The position numbers and the translations under genes are program-made. Source: Treponema sp. (GTDB lineage Bacteria; Spirochaetota; Spirochaetia; Treponematales; Treponemataceae). Taken from it: 24,312 nt of DNA. This document shows positions 15,324 to 22,947 of the stretch, one piece after another. The notes beneath the pieces are model-generated. The model saw only the letters and a program-made list of their open reading frames with translations. It was not told the origin of the DNA and did not search any database. The stretch covers positions 1 through 24,312 of the forward strand of contig JAFPCT010000237.1 in assembly GCA_017390125.1 (NCBI GenBank). The letters run 5' to 3'. Within the stretch, counting starts at the first letter, position 1. Each line of letters opens with the position of its first letter.

Positions 15324-17696
15324 CTATGCCGCACCCAAAGCCATACCGATCATCCGTACCCCAAAGGCAAATATCCATGCCACAGCACACTGGAATACAA
15401 CCACCCCTATAGCCCACTTCAAGCCAAGCTCCCGCTTAACGGCCGCAACCGCCGCAACACAAGGCGTATACAGCAGAGTGAAAACCAAAAGGCTTGCCGC
15501 CGCAAGAGGAGTAAGAACCGACTGGACGCCGTTCACGAACAGTATTTCCAGCGTAGAAACAACGCTTTCCTTCGCCATGAATCCGCTGACAAGAGCGACC
15601 GAAATCTGCCATTCACCAAGCCCCGCCGGCGACATAATCGGTGCAATCAGCCGGGCTGCAGAAGCAAGAATGCTCATTTCTGCGTCATCAACAAGCTGCA
15701 TCTTCCAGTTAAAACTCTGCAGGAACCAGACCACAATAGTCGCCATAAAAATTACCGTAAAGGCACGCTGCAGAAAGTCCTTTGCCTTTTCCCACAAAAG
15801 CTGAGCCGTATTCTGCAGTCCCGGAAAACGGTAGTTAGGAAGCTCCATTACAAAGGGAACAGCCTCACCCTTGAACAGAGTCTTTCTGTATAAAAACGCA
15901 GCTCCAATTCCCACAAGAATTCCAAACAGGTACAGACCGGTCATAATAAGTCCGCCGTACTTCGGAAAAAACGCGCTTACAAAAAATGCATAAATCGGAA
16001 GTTTTGCAGTACAGCTCATGAAAGGCGTAAGCAGAATCGTCATGCGGCGGTCCCGTTCACTTGGAAGAGTTCTGGTAGACATTACTGCCGGAACAGAACA
16101 ACCGAATCCAATCAAAAGCGGAACAATGCTGCGTCCCGAAAGTCCAATTTTTCGCAGAAGCTTGTCCATGAAGAATGCAACTCTGGCAATGTAGCCGGAA
16201 TCTTCCAGAAGCGAAAGAAAGAAAAAAAGCGTAACGATAATCGGAAGGAACGAGACCACACTTCCAACCCCGGCAAAAATTCCGTCGATTATAAGCCCCT
16301 GAAGAACTTCATTCACTCCAAGAGCCGTAAGAGCAGAATCCACAAGCCCCGTAAATTTTTCTATGCCCGCTTCAAGCAGCCCCTGCAGCCATGCCCCGAT
16401 AACATTGAATGTAAGGTAGAACACAAGGCCCATTATGCACACAAAGGCAGGAATAGCAGTCCATCTGCCGGTCAAAAGCCTGTCAAGTTTCTGGCTCCGC
16501 TCCCTTTCTTTGCTTTCCTTCGATCTTTTTACAGTCGCATCACACAACCGGTAAATAAAAGAATAACGCATGTCCGCAATGGCAGCGCTTCTGTCCAGAT
16601 TGCGCTCGGCTTCCATCTGCAGGGAAATATGCTCAAGAGTTTCCTTTTCGTTCACATCAAGGTCAAGTTTGTAAACAATCAGCTTATCACCTTCCAAAAG
16701 CTTGCTTGCCGCAAAACGCACCGGAATTCCAGCCTTCTCAGCATGATCTTCAATCAAATGAACGATTCCGTGCAGCGCACGATGAACCGCACCGCCGTTT
16801 GCAGTCTTATCGCAGAAATCCTGCCTCAGCGGCGGCTCCTGAAATTTTGCCACATGTACGGCATGCTCAATAAGCTCCTCAATACCCTGATTCTTCTTTG
16901 CAGAAATCGGAACAACCGGAACACCAAGAATAGATTCCATGCTGTTAACGTCAATGGACCCTCCGTTTGAAAGAACTTCATCCATCATGTTCAACGCAAC
17001 TACCATAGGAATGTTCAATTCCAGAAGCTGCATAGTCAGATACAAGTTACGCTCAATATTAGTCGCATCAACAATATTAATTATGGCATGAGGCTTTTCA
17101 TCAAGAACAAAATTGCGGGAAATAATCTCCTCGTTTGAATATGGCGACATTGAATAAATGCCCGGAAGATCAGTTATAACAGTACCGCTGTGCCCCCTGA
17201 TTTCCCCGGATTTTCTGTCTACCGTAACCCCAGGAAAATTTCCCACATGCTGATTTGAGCCAGTAAGTTTATTAAAAAGCGTAGTCTTTCCGCAGTTCTG
17301 GTTTCCTACAAGAGCAAAAGTAAGGGTGGTTCCCTCCGGCAAAGGATTTCCGTCACCTTTAGCATGGAACTTTCCCCCTTCCCCAAGCCCAGGATGCAGC
17401 CCCTTTCCCCCGCCGGCAGAACTCAAGACTTCCTGTCCCCCTGCCCCGTTTCCGGCATTTTCAGGCGTACTGCAGATTTCCGAAACCTCAATTTTTTCCG
17501 CATCAGCCTTTCTCAGGGTCAGCTCATATCCGTGCAGCCGGAATTCCATAGGATCACCAAGAGGCGCATACTTAACAAAAGTTATCTCCGCCCCCGGAAT
17601 AATTCCCATGTCCAAAAAATGCTGCCTTAATTCACCGTTGCCGCCAAGTTTTTTTACGCAAACAGAATCTCCGATTTTAATTTCGCTCAAATTCAT
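15324..17696 (-). CDS. feoB: Fused FeoA-FeoB ferrous iron transporter
   Basis: Inner-membrane Fe(II) uptake system. The 790-residue protein joins an N-terminal FeoA SH3-like domain (1-75) to FeoB through a glycine-rich linker (about 80-118). The G-domain shows G1 GNQNCGKT (131-138), G2 NFPGVTV (153-159), G3 DLPG (176-179), G4 NMMD (236-239) and G5 SAKK (265-268). A helical region follows, then a membrane domain from about 412 with the conserved FGCSVPAVMSTRTL (531-544; C533) and SCTAKLP (561-567; C562). The ATG at 17696 is preferred; a TTG two codons earlier (17702) is also possible behind AAAGGA. An AT-rich stretch and a palindrome precede it after the fabF terminator. No separate feoC is seen. 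Confidence 0.95.
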   Translation of the reverse strand: MNLSEIKIGDSVCVKKLGGNGELRQHFLDMGIIPGAEITFVKYAPLGDPMEFRLHGYELTLRKADAEKIEVSEICSTPENAGNGAGGQEVLSSAGGGKGLHPGLGEGGKFHAKGDGNPLPEGTTLTFALVGNQNCGKTTLFNKLTGSNQHVGNFPGVTVDRKSGEIRGHSGTVITDLPGIYSMSPYSNEEIISRNFVLDEKPHAIINIVDATNIERNLYLTMQLLELNIPMVVALNMMDEVLSNGGSIDVNSMESILGVPVVPISAKKNQGIEELIEHAVHVAKFQEPPLRQDFCDKTANGGAVHRALHGIVHLIEDHAEKAGIPVRFAASKLLEGDKLIVYKLDLDVNEKETLEHISLQMEAERNLDRSAAIADMRYSFIYRLCDATVKRSKESKERERSQKLDRLLTGRWTAIPAFVCIMGLVFYLTFNVIGAWLQGLLEAGIEKFTGLVDSALTALGVNEVLQGLIIDGIFAGVGSVVSFLPIIVTLFFFLSLLEDSGYIARVAFFMDKLLRKIGLSGRSIVPLLIGFGCSVPAVMSTRTLPSERDRRMTILLTPFMSCTAKLPIYAFFVSAFFPKYGGLIMTGLYLFGILVGIGAAFLYRKTLFKGEAVPFVMELPNYRFPGLQNTAQLLWEKAKDFLQRAFTVIFMATIVVWFLQSFNWKMQLVDDAEMSILASAARLIAPIMSPAGLGEWQISVALVSGFMAKESVVSTLEILFVNGVQSVLTPLAAASLLVFTLLYTPCVAAVAAVKRELGLKWAIGVVVFQCAVAWIFAFGVRMIGMALGAA

Positions 17697-17743
17697 ATAC
17701 AAAGAATCCTTTCAGCCATAAAGTAACATAGAGTGATATAATA

Positions 17744-17758
17744 TGCAACTCGGTTGCA
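17744..17758. promoter_or_regulatory. Palindrome in the feoAB promoter region
   Basis: TGCAAC-TCG-GTTGCA is a perfect 6-bp inverted repeat with a 3-bp centre. On the minus strand it directly precedes TATTATA (17743-17737), a likely -10 region, so it would sit between -35 and -10. This is the usual place for a metal-dependent repressor, but the sequence is not a recognisable Fur or DtxR box. Confidence 0.4.
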
Positions 17759-17792
17759 AAAAAAAGCCCGCCGCAATTCCTCGCAGCAGGCT
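17758..17792 (-). terminator. Intrinsic terminator after fabF
   Basis: On the minus strand AGCCTGCTGC (17792-17783) pairs with GCGGCGGGCT (17774-17765), 10 bp with two G-U pairs and an 8-nt loop, and runs into eight T. It lies about 40 nt past the fabF stop and separates the fab genes from feoAB. Confidence 0.93.
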
Positions 17793-17830
17793 TCCATCAG
17801 TTGAACCGAAAAGGTTCTGCTATATCAGGC

Positions 17831-19084
17831 TTATTTTACTTTCTTGATAATGATGGCACCGTTGTGTCCGCCAAAACCAAATGTCGCGCTCATTGCAGCA
17901 TCAATGTTTCCTGGAACACCCTTGTTTGGAGTGTAATCCAAGTCACAACCGCCCTCAACATCCTGCTCGTCAAGGTTGATTGTTGCAGGGAAGAAGCTGT
18001 CGTTGATAGCCTTAACGCAGACCATAGCCTCAATAGCACCAGTAGCACCAAGACAGTGACCGTGCATAGATTTTGTAGAAGAAATCTTAAGCTTGCGTGC
18101 ATTTTCTTCGCCGAACGCAATCTTAATCATGTTTGTTTCGCTAGGATCATTGATGTGAGTAGAAGTACCGTGAGCGTTGTAGTACTGAATTTCACTAGGA
18201 TCCATACCAGCATCCTTAAGGGCACGGCTCATACACTTAGAACCGCAAACTCCGTCCGGATTAGGTGAAGTAAGGTGATAGCCGTCACAAGAAGCACCGT
18301 ATCCGGCAACTTCAGCGTAAATCTTAGCGCCACGAGCCTTAGCGTGCTCATATTCCTCAAGAACAAGAATAGCAGCACCTTCGCCCATTACAAAACCATT
18401 TCGGCTCTTGTCAAACGGACGGCTTGCCTTTGTAGGATCCTCATCAAAACCAGTAGAAAGCGCATGAAGAACTTCAAAAGAAACAATGGCATAACCTGTA
18501 ATTGTACTTTCAGAACCACCACTCAAACAAACATCAAGACGACCAGAACGAACCATGTCAAAAGCTACACCAAGAGCGTCAGTACCAGATGAACAAGCAG
18601 TAGCAACAGATTCAACCGGACCGTGACATCCAAATGCAATTGCAATGTTTCCACCAGCTTCATTAGGAATAAGCTTTGGAATAGTCATAGGAGCTGTTTT
18701 AGTGCATTCAGAATTAAAATATCCCTTTGCACCAGATTCTGTAACTTCGAATCCACCAATACCAACACCAAGAATAACACCAGTTTCATCAAGGACTTCA
18801 GCATTGTTTTTCAAACCAGAATCATCCAAAGCCTGGCTGGCAGCAGCAACAGCATACTGAGAAAAGCGTGCCATGTTGCGTGCCATTTTTGGATCCATAT
18901 AATCACCGGCATTGAAGTTTTTTACTTCAGCAGCATAGTGAACCTTGTTTTTAGTTGCATCAAAATGAGTAATCGGAGCAATACCGCTCTTTCCTTCTTT
19001 AATTCCAGCCCAGAATTCTTCAACACTGTTTCCAAGCGGAGTAATAGCACCCATACCTGTAATAACGACTCTTCGTTTTTCCAT
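17831..19084 (-). CDS. fabF: 3-oxoacyl-ACP synthase II (FabF)
   Basis: Condensing enzyme that extends acyl-ACP with malonyl-ACP. The 417-residue protein has the thiolase-type Cys-His-His triad: C164 in ATACSSGTD, H305 in NAHGTSTH and H343 in SMHGHCLGATG, plus the GFGGHN motif near the C-terminus. Length and motifs are those of FabF rather than FabH. An AAAGGAAAG ribosome-binding site precedes the ATG. It is third in the fabD-fabG-fabF order but is separated from fabG by 148 bp that include a GC-rich intergenic element. A strong terminator follows. Confidence 0.96.
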   Translation of the reverse strand: MEKRRVVITGMGAITPLGNSVEEFWAGIKEGKSGIAPITHFDATKNKVHYAAEVKNFNAGDYMDPKMARNMARFSQYAVAAASQALDDSGLKNNAEVLDETGVILGVGIGGFEVTESGAKGYFNSECTKTAPMTIPKLIPNEAGGNIAIAFGCHGPVESVATACSSGTDALGVAFDMVRSGRLDVCLSGGSESTITGYAIVSFEVLHALSTGFDEDPTKASRPFDKSRNGFVMGEGAAILVLEEYEHAKARGAKIYAEVAGYGASCDGYHLTSPNPDGVCGSKCMSRALKDAGMDPSEIQYYNAHGTSTHINDPSETNMIKIAFGEENARKLKISSTKSMHGHCLGATGAIEAMVCVKAINDSFFPATINLDEQDVEGGCDLDYTPNKGVPGNIDAAMSATFGFGGHNGAIIIKKVK

Positions 19085-19132
19085 TGTTCTTTCCTTTCTA
19101 TATAGTTTTATCTTTGAATATTAATTTTATTA

Positions 19133-19217
19133 AGGAAGGGGGAAGCCTCCCCCACGGCCGCACATCGTTGCGTCCTACCCCCACAAGCGGGGACACCCCC
19201 CAACGCCCCCTACGTGG
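19133..19217. repeat. GC-rich intergenic element between fabG and fabF
   Basis: About 85 bp of G- and C-runs inside an otherwise AT-rich spacer. It contains GGGGGA-AGCC-TCCCCC (19138-19153), a perfect 6-bp stem with a 4-nt loop, and a second weaker fold, CCCC with GGGG around 19179-19193. Strong composition contrast and several hairpins suggest a dispersed intergenic repeat. Neither arm is followed by a proper T-run, so it is at best a weak attenuator between fabG and fabF. Confidence 0.5.
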
Positions 19218-19232
19218 ATTTGCTAAATTTTA

Positions 19233-19979
19233 TTAAGCTCCCATTCCTCCGTCTACACCAAGCACCTGACCTGTGATGTACGAACTGTAATCGCTGGCAA
19301 GGAACAAAGCTGCATTTGCGATGTCCTCCGGCTTTCCGCCCCTCTTAAGAGGAACAGAGTCAATCATAGCCTGCTTCAAATCTTCTCTAAGAACGGCAGT
19401 CATGTCCGTTTCAATGAAGCCAGGAGCGATGCAGTTTACGCGGATACCGCGGGCACCAACTTCCTTTGCAAGACTCTTTGAGTAGGCAATCAAACCGCCC
19501 TTAGAAGCAGCATAGTTTACCTGACCGCCCTGACCGTGAACACCTACGATTGAGCTCATGTTGATGATTGAGCCAGTTCTAGCCTTGAGCATTGCATTTG
19601 AGACAATCTGAGTAACAACGAAAGTACCTGTAAGGTTTACGTTCAAAACATCCTGCCAGTCTTCCATCTTCATACGCATGCTCAGACCGTCACGAGTAAT
19701 ACCAGCATTGTTTACAAGAACATCAAAGTTACCTGCTTCTGCAAGAGCACCTTTTACAACTTCTGTAAGCTGAGCAGCATCACCAACATTTGCACAAACT
19801 TCATGGAACGCAGTTCCATTCTCAGCCGCAAAAGCTTCAAGCTCAGGCTTTGCAGCGCTAGGCTTTGAGCACAAGCCCCATACTTCAGCACCATTAGCCA
19901 AAAAAACTTCAACAATTTTTCGTCCGATTCCACGGCTGGAGCCAGTAACAAGTGCTTTTTTTCCTTTCAACAAATCCAT
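19233..19979 (-). CDS. fabG: 3-oxoacyl-ACP reductase FabG
   Basis: NADPH-dependent short-chain dehydrogenase that reduces 3-oxoacyl-ACP. The 248-residue Rossmann protein has the cofactor loop TGSSRGIG (12-19), NNAG (90-93) and the catalytic set N114, S143, Y156 and K160 (YAASK), with IAPGFIETDM and a C-terminal GVDGGM. A ribosome-binding site AAAGGAAAAAAG precedes the ATG. It follows fabD by 29 nt, so the two are cotranscribed. The fabD-fabG-fabF context makes FabG far more likely than another dehydrogenase. Confidence 0.95.
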   Translation of the reverse strand: MDLLKGKKALVTGSSRGIGRKIVEVFLANGAEVWGLCSKPSAAKPELEAFAAENGTAFHEVCANVGDAAQLTEVVKGALAEAGNFDVLVNNAGITRDGLSMRMKMEDWQDVLNVNLTGTFVVTQIVSNAMLKARTGSIINMSSIVGVHGQGGQVNYAASKGGLIAYSKSLAKEVGARGIRVNCIAPGFIETDMTAVLREDLKQAMIDSVPLKRGGKPEDIANAALFLASDYSSYITGQVLGVDGGMGA

Positions 19980-20008
19980 TCTTTTTTCCTTTATATATTT
20001 ACGATAGA

Positions 20009-20968
20009 TTATTTTACAAGTTCATCAAGGCTTTCAACCGAGTTAACCGGTGTACAGCTGTATTTTGCAGCATAATCAGTTTTTGCCCACAAACCAGCAA
20101 GAACTTTACCAACACCAGGCTCAATCAAAACCCATTCATCACCGTCTTTTTCCATCAAATCATTAAGAACCTTTTCTTCATCAGTCCAGCGAACAGGGTT
20201 TGTAAGGTGAAGCACTGCATTCTTCTTGATTTCCTCACCGTCAGTTGCTTCCTTACCAGTTACATTGCTGAACAAAGTTTTTGAAGGATTGTTGAACTTT
20301 ACGTCAGCAATAGCCTTTTCAAAATTATCAGCAGCTTCCTGCATCAACGGACTGTGGAACGGACCTGCAACAGCAAGACGAAGGGCACGGCGGGCACCAG
20401 CTTCCTTTGCCTTTGCCTCAACTTCTGTAAGAGCATCAAAAGTTCCGCTTACTACAGTCTGAACAGAACTGTTCAAGTTAGCCGCATAAGCATCTTTAAT
20501 GCCAGAACAGATGTCCTTTACCTGATCCGGACTCAGACCAATTACAGCAGTCATTCCAGGAGCATGACCTTCATTAGCCTTCGCAATATTTTCACAAGTA
20601 TTCTGCATGATAACGCCGCGTTCACGAACAACCTTAATTACATCTTCAAAAGAAAGAACGCCAGAAGCGTAAAGTGCAGGGAATTCACCCAAAGAAAATC
20701 CCATAGCAGCACTAGGAGTAATGCCCTTAGTTTCCAGAACCTTCATTACAGCAATAGAAGCAGTAGTAATTGCAAGCTGACTGTTGTCACTTCGGCTCAA
20801 AACAGCCTGATCCGATTCCCAGAGAAGTTTAGGCATATCAACGCCAGTAATTTTTGTAACATCATCAACAACCTTGCGTGCTTCAGGATATGCATCGCAA
20901 AGATCTTTTATCATTCCAGGAACCTGGGCACCCTGACCAGGGAAAAGAAAAGCATACTTCTTAGACAT
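20009..20968 (-). CDS. fabD: Malonyl-CoA:ACP transacylase FabD
   Basis: Loads malonyl groups onto acyl carrier protein for fatty-acid synthesis. The 319-residue protein has the FPGQGAQ start (9-15), the nucleophile S92 in GFSLGEFPAL and its partner H205 in GPFHSPLM, close to the E. coli S92/H201 pair. The ATG at 20968 is chosen because GAGGTGA lies directly upstream; an in-frame TTG six codons earlier has no ribosome-binding site. It is the first gene of fabD-fabG-fabF, behind a clear promoter. No acpP or fabH is in view. Confidence 0.95.
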   Translation of the reverse strand: MSKKYAFLFPGQGAQVPGMIKDLCDAYPEARKVVDDVTKITGVDMPKLLWESDQAVLSRSDNSQLAITTASIAVMKVLETKGITPSAAMGFSLGEFPALYASGVLSFEDVIKVVRERGVIMQNTCENIAKANEGHAPGMTAVIGLSPDQVKDICSGIKDAYAANLNSSVQTVVSGTFDALTEVEAKAKEAGARRALRLAVAGPFHSPLMQEAADNFEKAIADVKFNNPSKTLFSNVTGKEATDGEEIKKNAVLHLTNPVRWTDEEKVLNDLMEKDGDEWVLIEPGVGKVLAGLWAKTDYAAKYSCTPVNSVESLDELVK

Positions 20969-20986
20969 ATTCACCTCATATTTCAA

Positions 20987-21013
20987 AATGACATTTTTTT
21001 ATTTTTTGTCATT
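20987..21013. promoter_or_regulatory. Inverted repeat at the fabD transcription start
   Basis: AATGACA (20987-20993) and TGTCATT (21007-21013) are perfect 7-bp arms around a 13-bp A/T centre. They cover the first bases of the predicted fabD transcript. This could be an operator for a fatty-acid regulator or a weak 5' hairpin; it does not match the FapR box. Confidence 0.4.
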
Positions 21014-21021
21014 CTATCTAA

Positions 21022-21049
21022 AGTCTACCAGAATTCCCATTTTTGTCAA
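21022..21049 (-). promoter_or_regulatory. Promoter of fabD-fabG-fabF
   Basis: On the minus strand, a perfect -35 TTGACA (21049-21044), a 16-nt spacer and TAGACT (21027-21022). The start would be near 21015, giving a leader of about 47 nt. Confidence 0.65.
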
Positions 21050-21171
21050 GGTCAACACAGCAGCATACCTATTTTCGGGCGCAAGCATTTTTTTTCTTTT
21101 TTTTTGTAACCTTTTTCACCCTTTCGTGTTGTTTTATATGAAAGCGATTAATAAATAAAGAAAATCTCCCG

Positions 21172-21214
21172 GCTCCGTCGGTTTCTCTCCTTTTGCCGGC
21201 GGAGCTTTTTTTTT
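21172..21214 (+). terminator. Strong intrinsic terminator with no plus-strand gene
   Basis: On the plus strand GCTCCGTCGG (21172-21181) pairs with CCGGCGGAGC (21196-21205), 10 bp including one G-U, around a 14-nt loop, followed by nine T. On the minus strand the stem has a mismatch and no immediate T-run, so it would only weakly end the dGTPase transcript. The nearest plus-strand gene upstream ends at 5903. Confidence 0.85.
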
Positions 21215-21223
21215 ACCCTGAAC

Positions 21224-22501
21224 TTAAAACGAAATTATTTCCTCGTACACCTTAATCGCAAAAACGTCCGTCATCCCTGAAATAAATTCAATGACACATT
21301 TTTCGTAGGATTCAATTTCATCCAGATTAAAGACCGTCTCCGTGTTAAACCGCAGAATCCTCTTCCTGTCAACCGCACGCCCCTGCATGCTCACCGGCAT
21401 ATAATTCGCGTATTTTACAAGCCATTCCTCAAAACTTTTTCCCAGAACAGGATAGTAGCGCAAAGCCAGAGCCATTTTCCCGTGGCGTGCATATTCATAA
21501 TACTTCATCAACGTCTTGTAAATCGTCTGCAGACAAAGAGACGCATACTGCCCGAACGCAGCCAAGCGCCAGTGATTATAAATGTGGGCAAAATTAAACT
21601 TTTTAAGCTCAAGAATAAACTTAAAATATTCGTCGCTGAAACAGATTCCTTTTTCCGGAGAACTCTGCTCGCATAAATCAACAATCAGGTCATTGATAAG
21701 CACCGTAGTATTCACTGCCTTACCGCTTCTGAAAGCATGACTTCCCTTCGCATTCAACGTCGAGGCAACAATCTCACGGATATGCCGGTATGCGCCCATA
21801 TCAAGAATGTGGTACTGCCTTGCATCCTCAATATCACGCCCCAAATAGGCAATCTTATCCGCAACCTTTACAATACAGCCTTCCCAGGTAAACGGCTGAA
21901 TGATTCCAGGCCGCCTGATTGAATACAAATCAATCGCATCCTCACGAGGCTTAATCCCCTGCTGGTCAATTTCACCGCAATGACATATCAATCCGTCTCT
22001 GACCGCATAAGTAAGGTTCAAAGGCTGCTCAACCCCGTCCGGGTCAGGCAAGGTTTCAATATAATCTGCAAAAAAAAGACTGTTCCGCTCATGCCAGAAC
22101 TTCTTTGGTGCGTTCGCCCCCGCCTTCTGCTCCATCAGCAGATTAAGGCAATCTTCCCCGTGATGACCAAAAGGAGCATGCCCAATGTCATGCCCCAAGG
22201 CAATCGCCTCAGCAAGCCTGTCATTCAAACCAAGATATTTACAGATAGTAGTAGCCACGCTGGCAACATGCATTACATGCTCCATGCGCGTACAGACATG
22301 ATCGTTGTGAGGAACATAAAAAACCTGCGTCTTGTGCTTCAGCCGCCTGTAGGCCTGACAATGAAGAAGCCGCGTATAATCCCGCTCAAAGTCCGAGCGA
22401 ATGTCATTGTTCCGGGAATAAATAGGATAAAGCCGTTCAACAGCCTTATCCCACTTAGGATTTTTTTCGTCACAGCGGACATCGAAAAAAGAATTTTTCA
22501 C
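21224..22501 (-). CDS. dgt: dGTPase-family HD triphosphohydrolase
   Basis: HD-superfamily hydrolase that splits dNTPs into deoxynucleoside and triphosphate. The 425-residue protein has the family opening DYTRLLHCQAYRRLKHKTQV (41-60), the metal ligands H75 (RMEHVMHV), H104/D105 (GHDIGHAPFGHHG) and D215 (KVADKIAYLGRD). The start is GTG at 22501, whose G is also the last base of the stop codon of the 38-codon gene before it; AAGGA lies about 10 nt upstream. The substrate could be dGTP or other dNTPs; the motifs do not decide. It ends just before the terminator-like stem at 21172-21214. Confidence 0.88.
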   Translation of the reverse strand: MKNSFFDVRCDEKNPKWDKAVERLYPIYSRNNDIRSDFERDYTRLLHCQAYRRLKHKTQVFYVPHNDHVCTRMEHVMHVASVATTICKYLGLNDRLAEAIALGHDIGHAPFGHHGEDCLNLLMEQKAGANAPKKFWHERNSLFFADYIETLPDPDGVEQPLNLTYAVRDGLICHCGEIDQQGIKPREDAIDLYSIRRPGIIQPFTWEGCIVKVADKIAYLGRDIEDARQYHILDMGAYRHIREIVASTLNAKGSHAFRSGKAVNTTVLINDLIVDLCEQSSPEKGICFSDEYFKFILELKKFNFAHIYNHWRLAAFGQYASLCLQTIYKTLMKYYEYARHGKMALALRYYPVLGKSFEEWLVKYANYMPVSMQGRAVDRKRILRFNTETVFNLDEIESYEKCVIEFISGMTDVFAIKVYEEIISF

Positions 22502-22617
22502 TAGTTAAATATCCTTATGACACAAACATTGAATTTGTTTCCCCTGATAGTCTGAGAAGCATATCCGTTTGAGAAAGACAGAGCCCCAATCAAAATTCCA
22601 AAAATTTTTCTAATCAT
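22501..22617 (-). CDS. Small 38-residue protein with signal-peptide-like start
   Basis: Not recognised. Starting at the ATG at 22617, it reads MIRKIFGILIGALSFSNGYA, then an 18-residue tail with one cysteine (KFNVCVIRIFN). Positive residues, a hydrophobic core and a YA-S cleavage-like site make the first 20 residues look like a signal peptide. AGGG lies about 7 nt before the ATG, and a strong promoter (22679-22651) places the mRNA start about 27 nt upstream. Its TAG stop shares a base with the GTG of the dGTPase gene (TAGTG), so it could couple translation. It may be a real small secreted protein, a leader peptide, or the remains of a longer exported-protein gene. Confidence 0.5.
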   Translation of the reverse strand: MIRKIFGILIGALSFSNGYASQTIRGNKFNVCVIRIFN

Positions 22618-22650
22618 AAAATGCCCTAAAAAAACAAAGTTTCTTCTATA

Positions 22651-22679
22651 TTTATAACCAAAAACCACCCCCTTCTCAA
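22651..22679 (-). promoter_or_regulatory. Promoter of the small gene and dgt
   Basis: On the minus strand, TTGAGA (22679-22674), exactly 17 nt, then TATAAA (22656-22651); each box differs from consensus at one position. The predicted start is near 22644. Confidence 0.7.
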
Positions 22680-22689
22680 CCCCCAAAAA

Positions 22690-22860
22690 CAGCCTCCTTA
22701 TTTTTCACCCAGGCCACCCCTCCGAAACCGGCGTTTCAGGGCTCCCCTCACGGTCGGTGCTCACTCCGTTCCCACGCGCTCCGCGCCCCTTCCATGCCGG
22801 GGCCAAACTCCCCCAGCCTCGGCGAGTTTTCGCAAGAAAACAGAGCACGAAGCAGACCAC
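22690..22860. repeat. GC-rich intergenic stretch, repeat-like
   Basis: Part of a 330-bp gap without a convincing gene (22618-22947), which also holds the dgt promoter and a terminator. On the minus strand about 22725-22815 carries loosely repeated GGAG-type units (GCGGAGCGCG, GAACGGAGTGAG, CGTGAGG) and AAACGCCGGTTT, a near-palindrome. Its base composition contrasts with the AT-rich flanks and recalls the GC-rich pieces at 14737-14760 and 19133-19217. No open frame here has a ribosome-binding site plus sensible protein. Confidence 0.4.
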
Positions 22861-22886
22861 CAACATAACAAAAAATCCGTTAAAAC

Positions 22887-22913
22887 AAAAAAGGGAACCG
22901 CCTTGCGGTTCCC
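22887..22913 (-). terminator. Intrinsic terminator after the lipoprotein gene
   Basis: On the minus strand GGGAACCGC (22913-22905) pairs perfectly with GCGGTTCCC (22901-22893) around a 3-nt loop and runs into TTTTTT. It lies 35 nt past the lipoprotein stop codon. Confidence 0.93.
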
Positions 22914-22947
22914 CTTCTGTAAAACATTTACAATATCAGCAGGTTAA

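Noticed and set aside
18623..19105. 160-residue plus-strand open frame
   Set aside because: Mirror of fabF, Ser/Thr/Asn/Cys-rich, without a ribosome-binding site or motif.
20354..21109. 251-residue plus-strand open frame
   Set aside because: Mirror of fabD and its promoter; Ser/Asn/Arg-rich translation without any motif.
22618..22686. 61-residue version of the small gene before dgt
   Set aside because: Its start lies upstream of the predicted transcription start and lacks an ATG with a Shine-Dalgarno; the 38-residue version has both.
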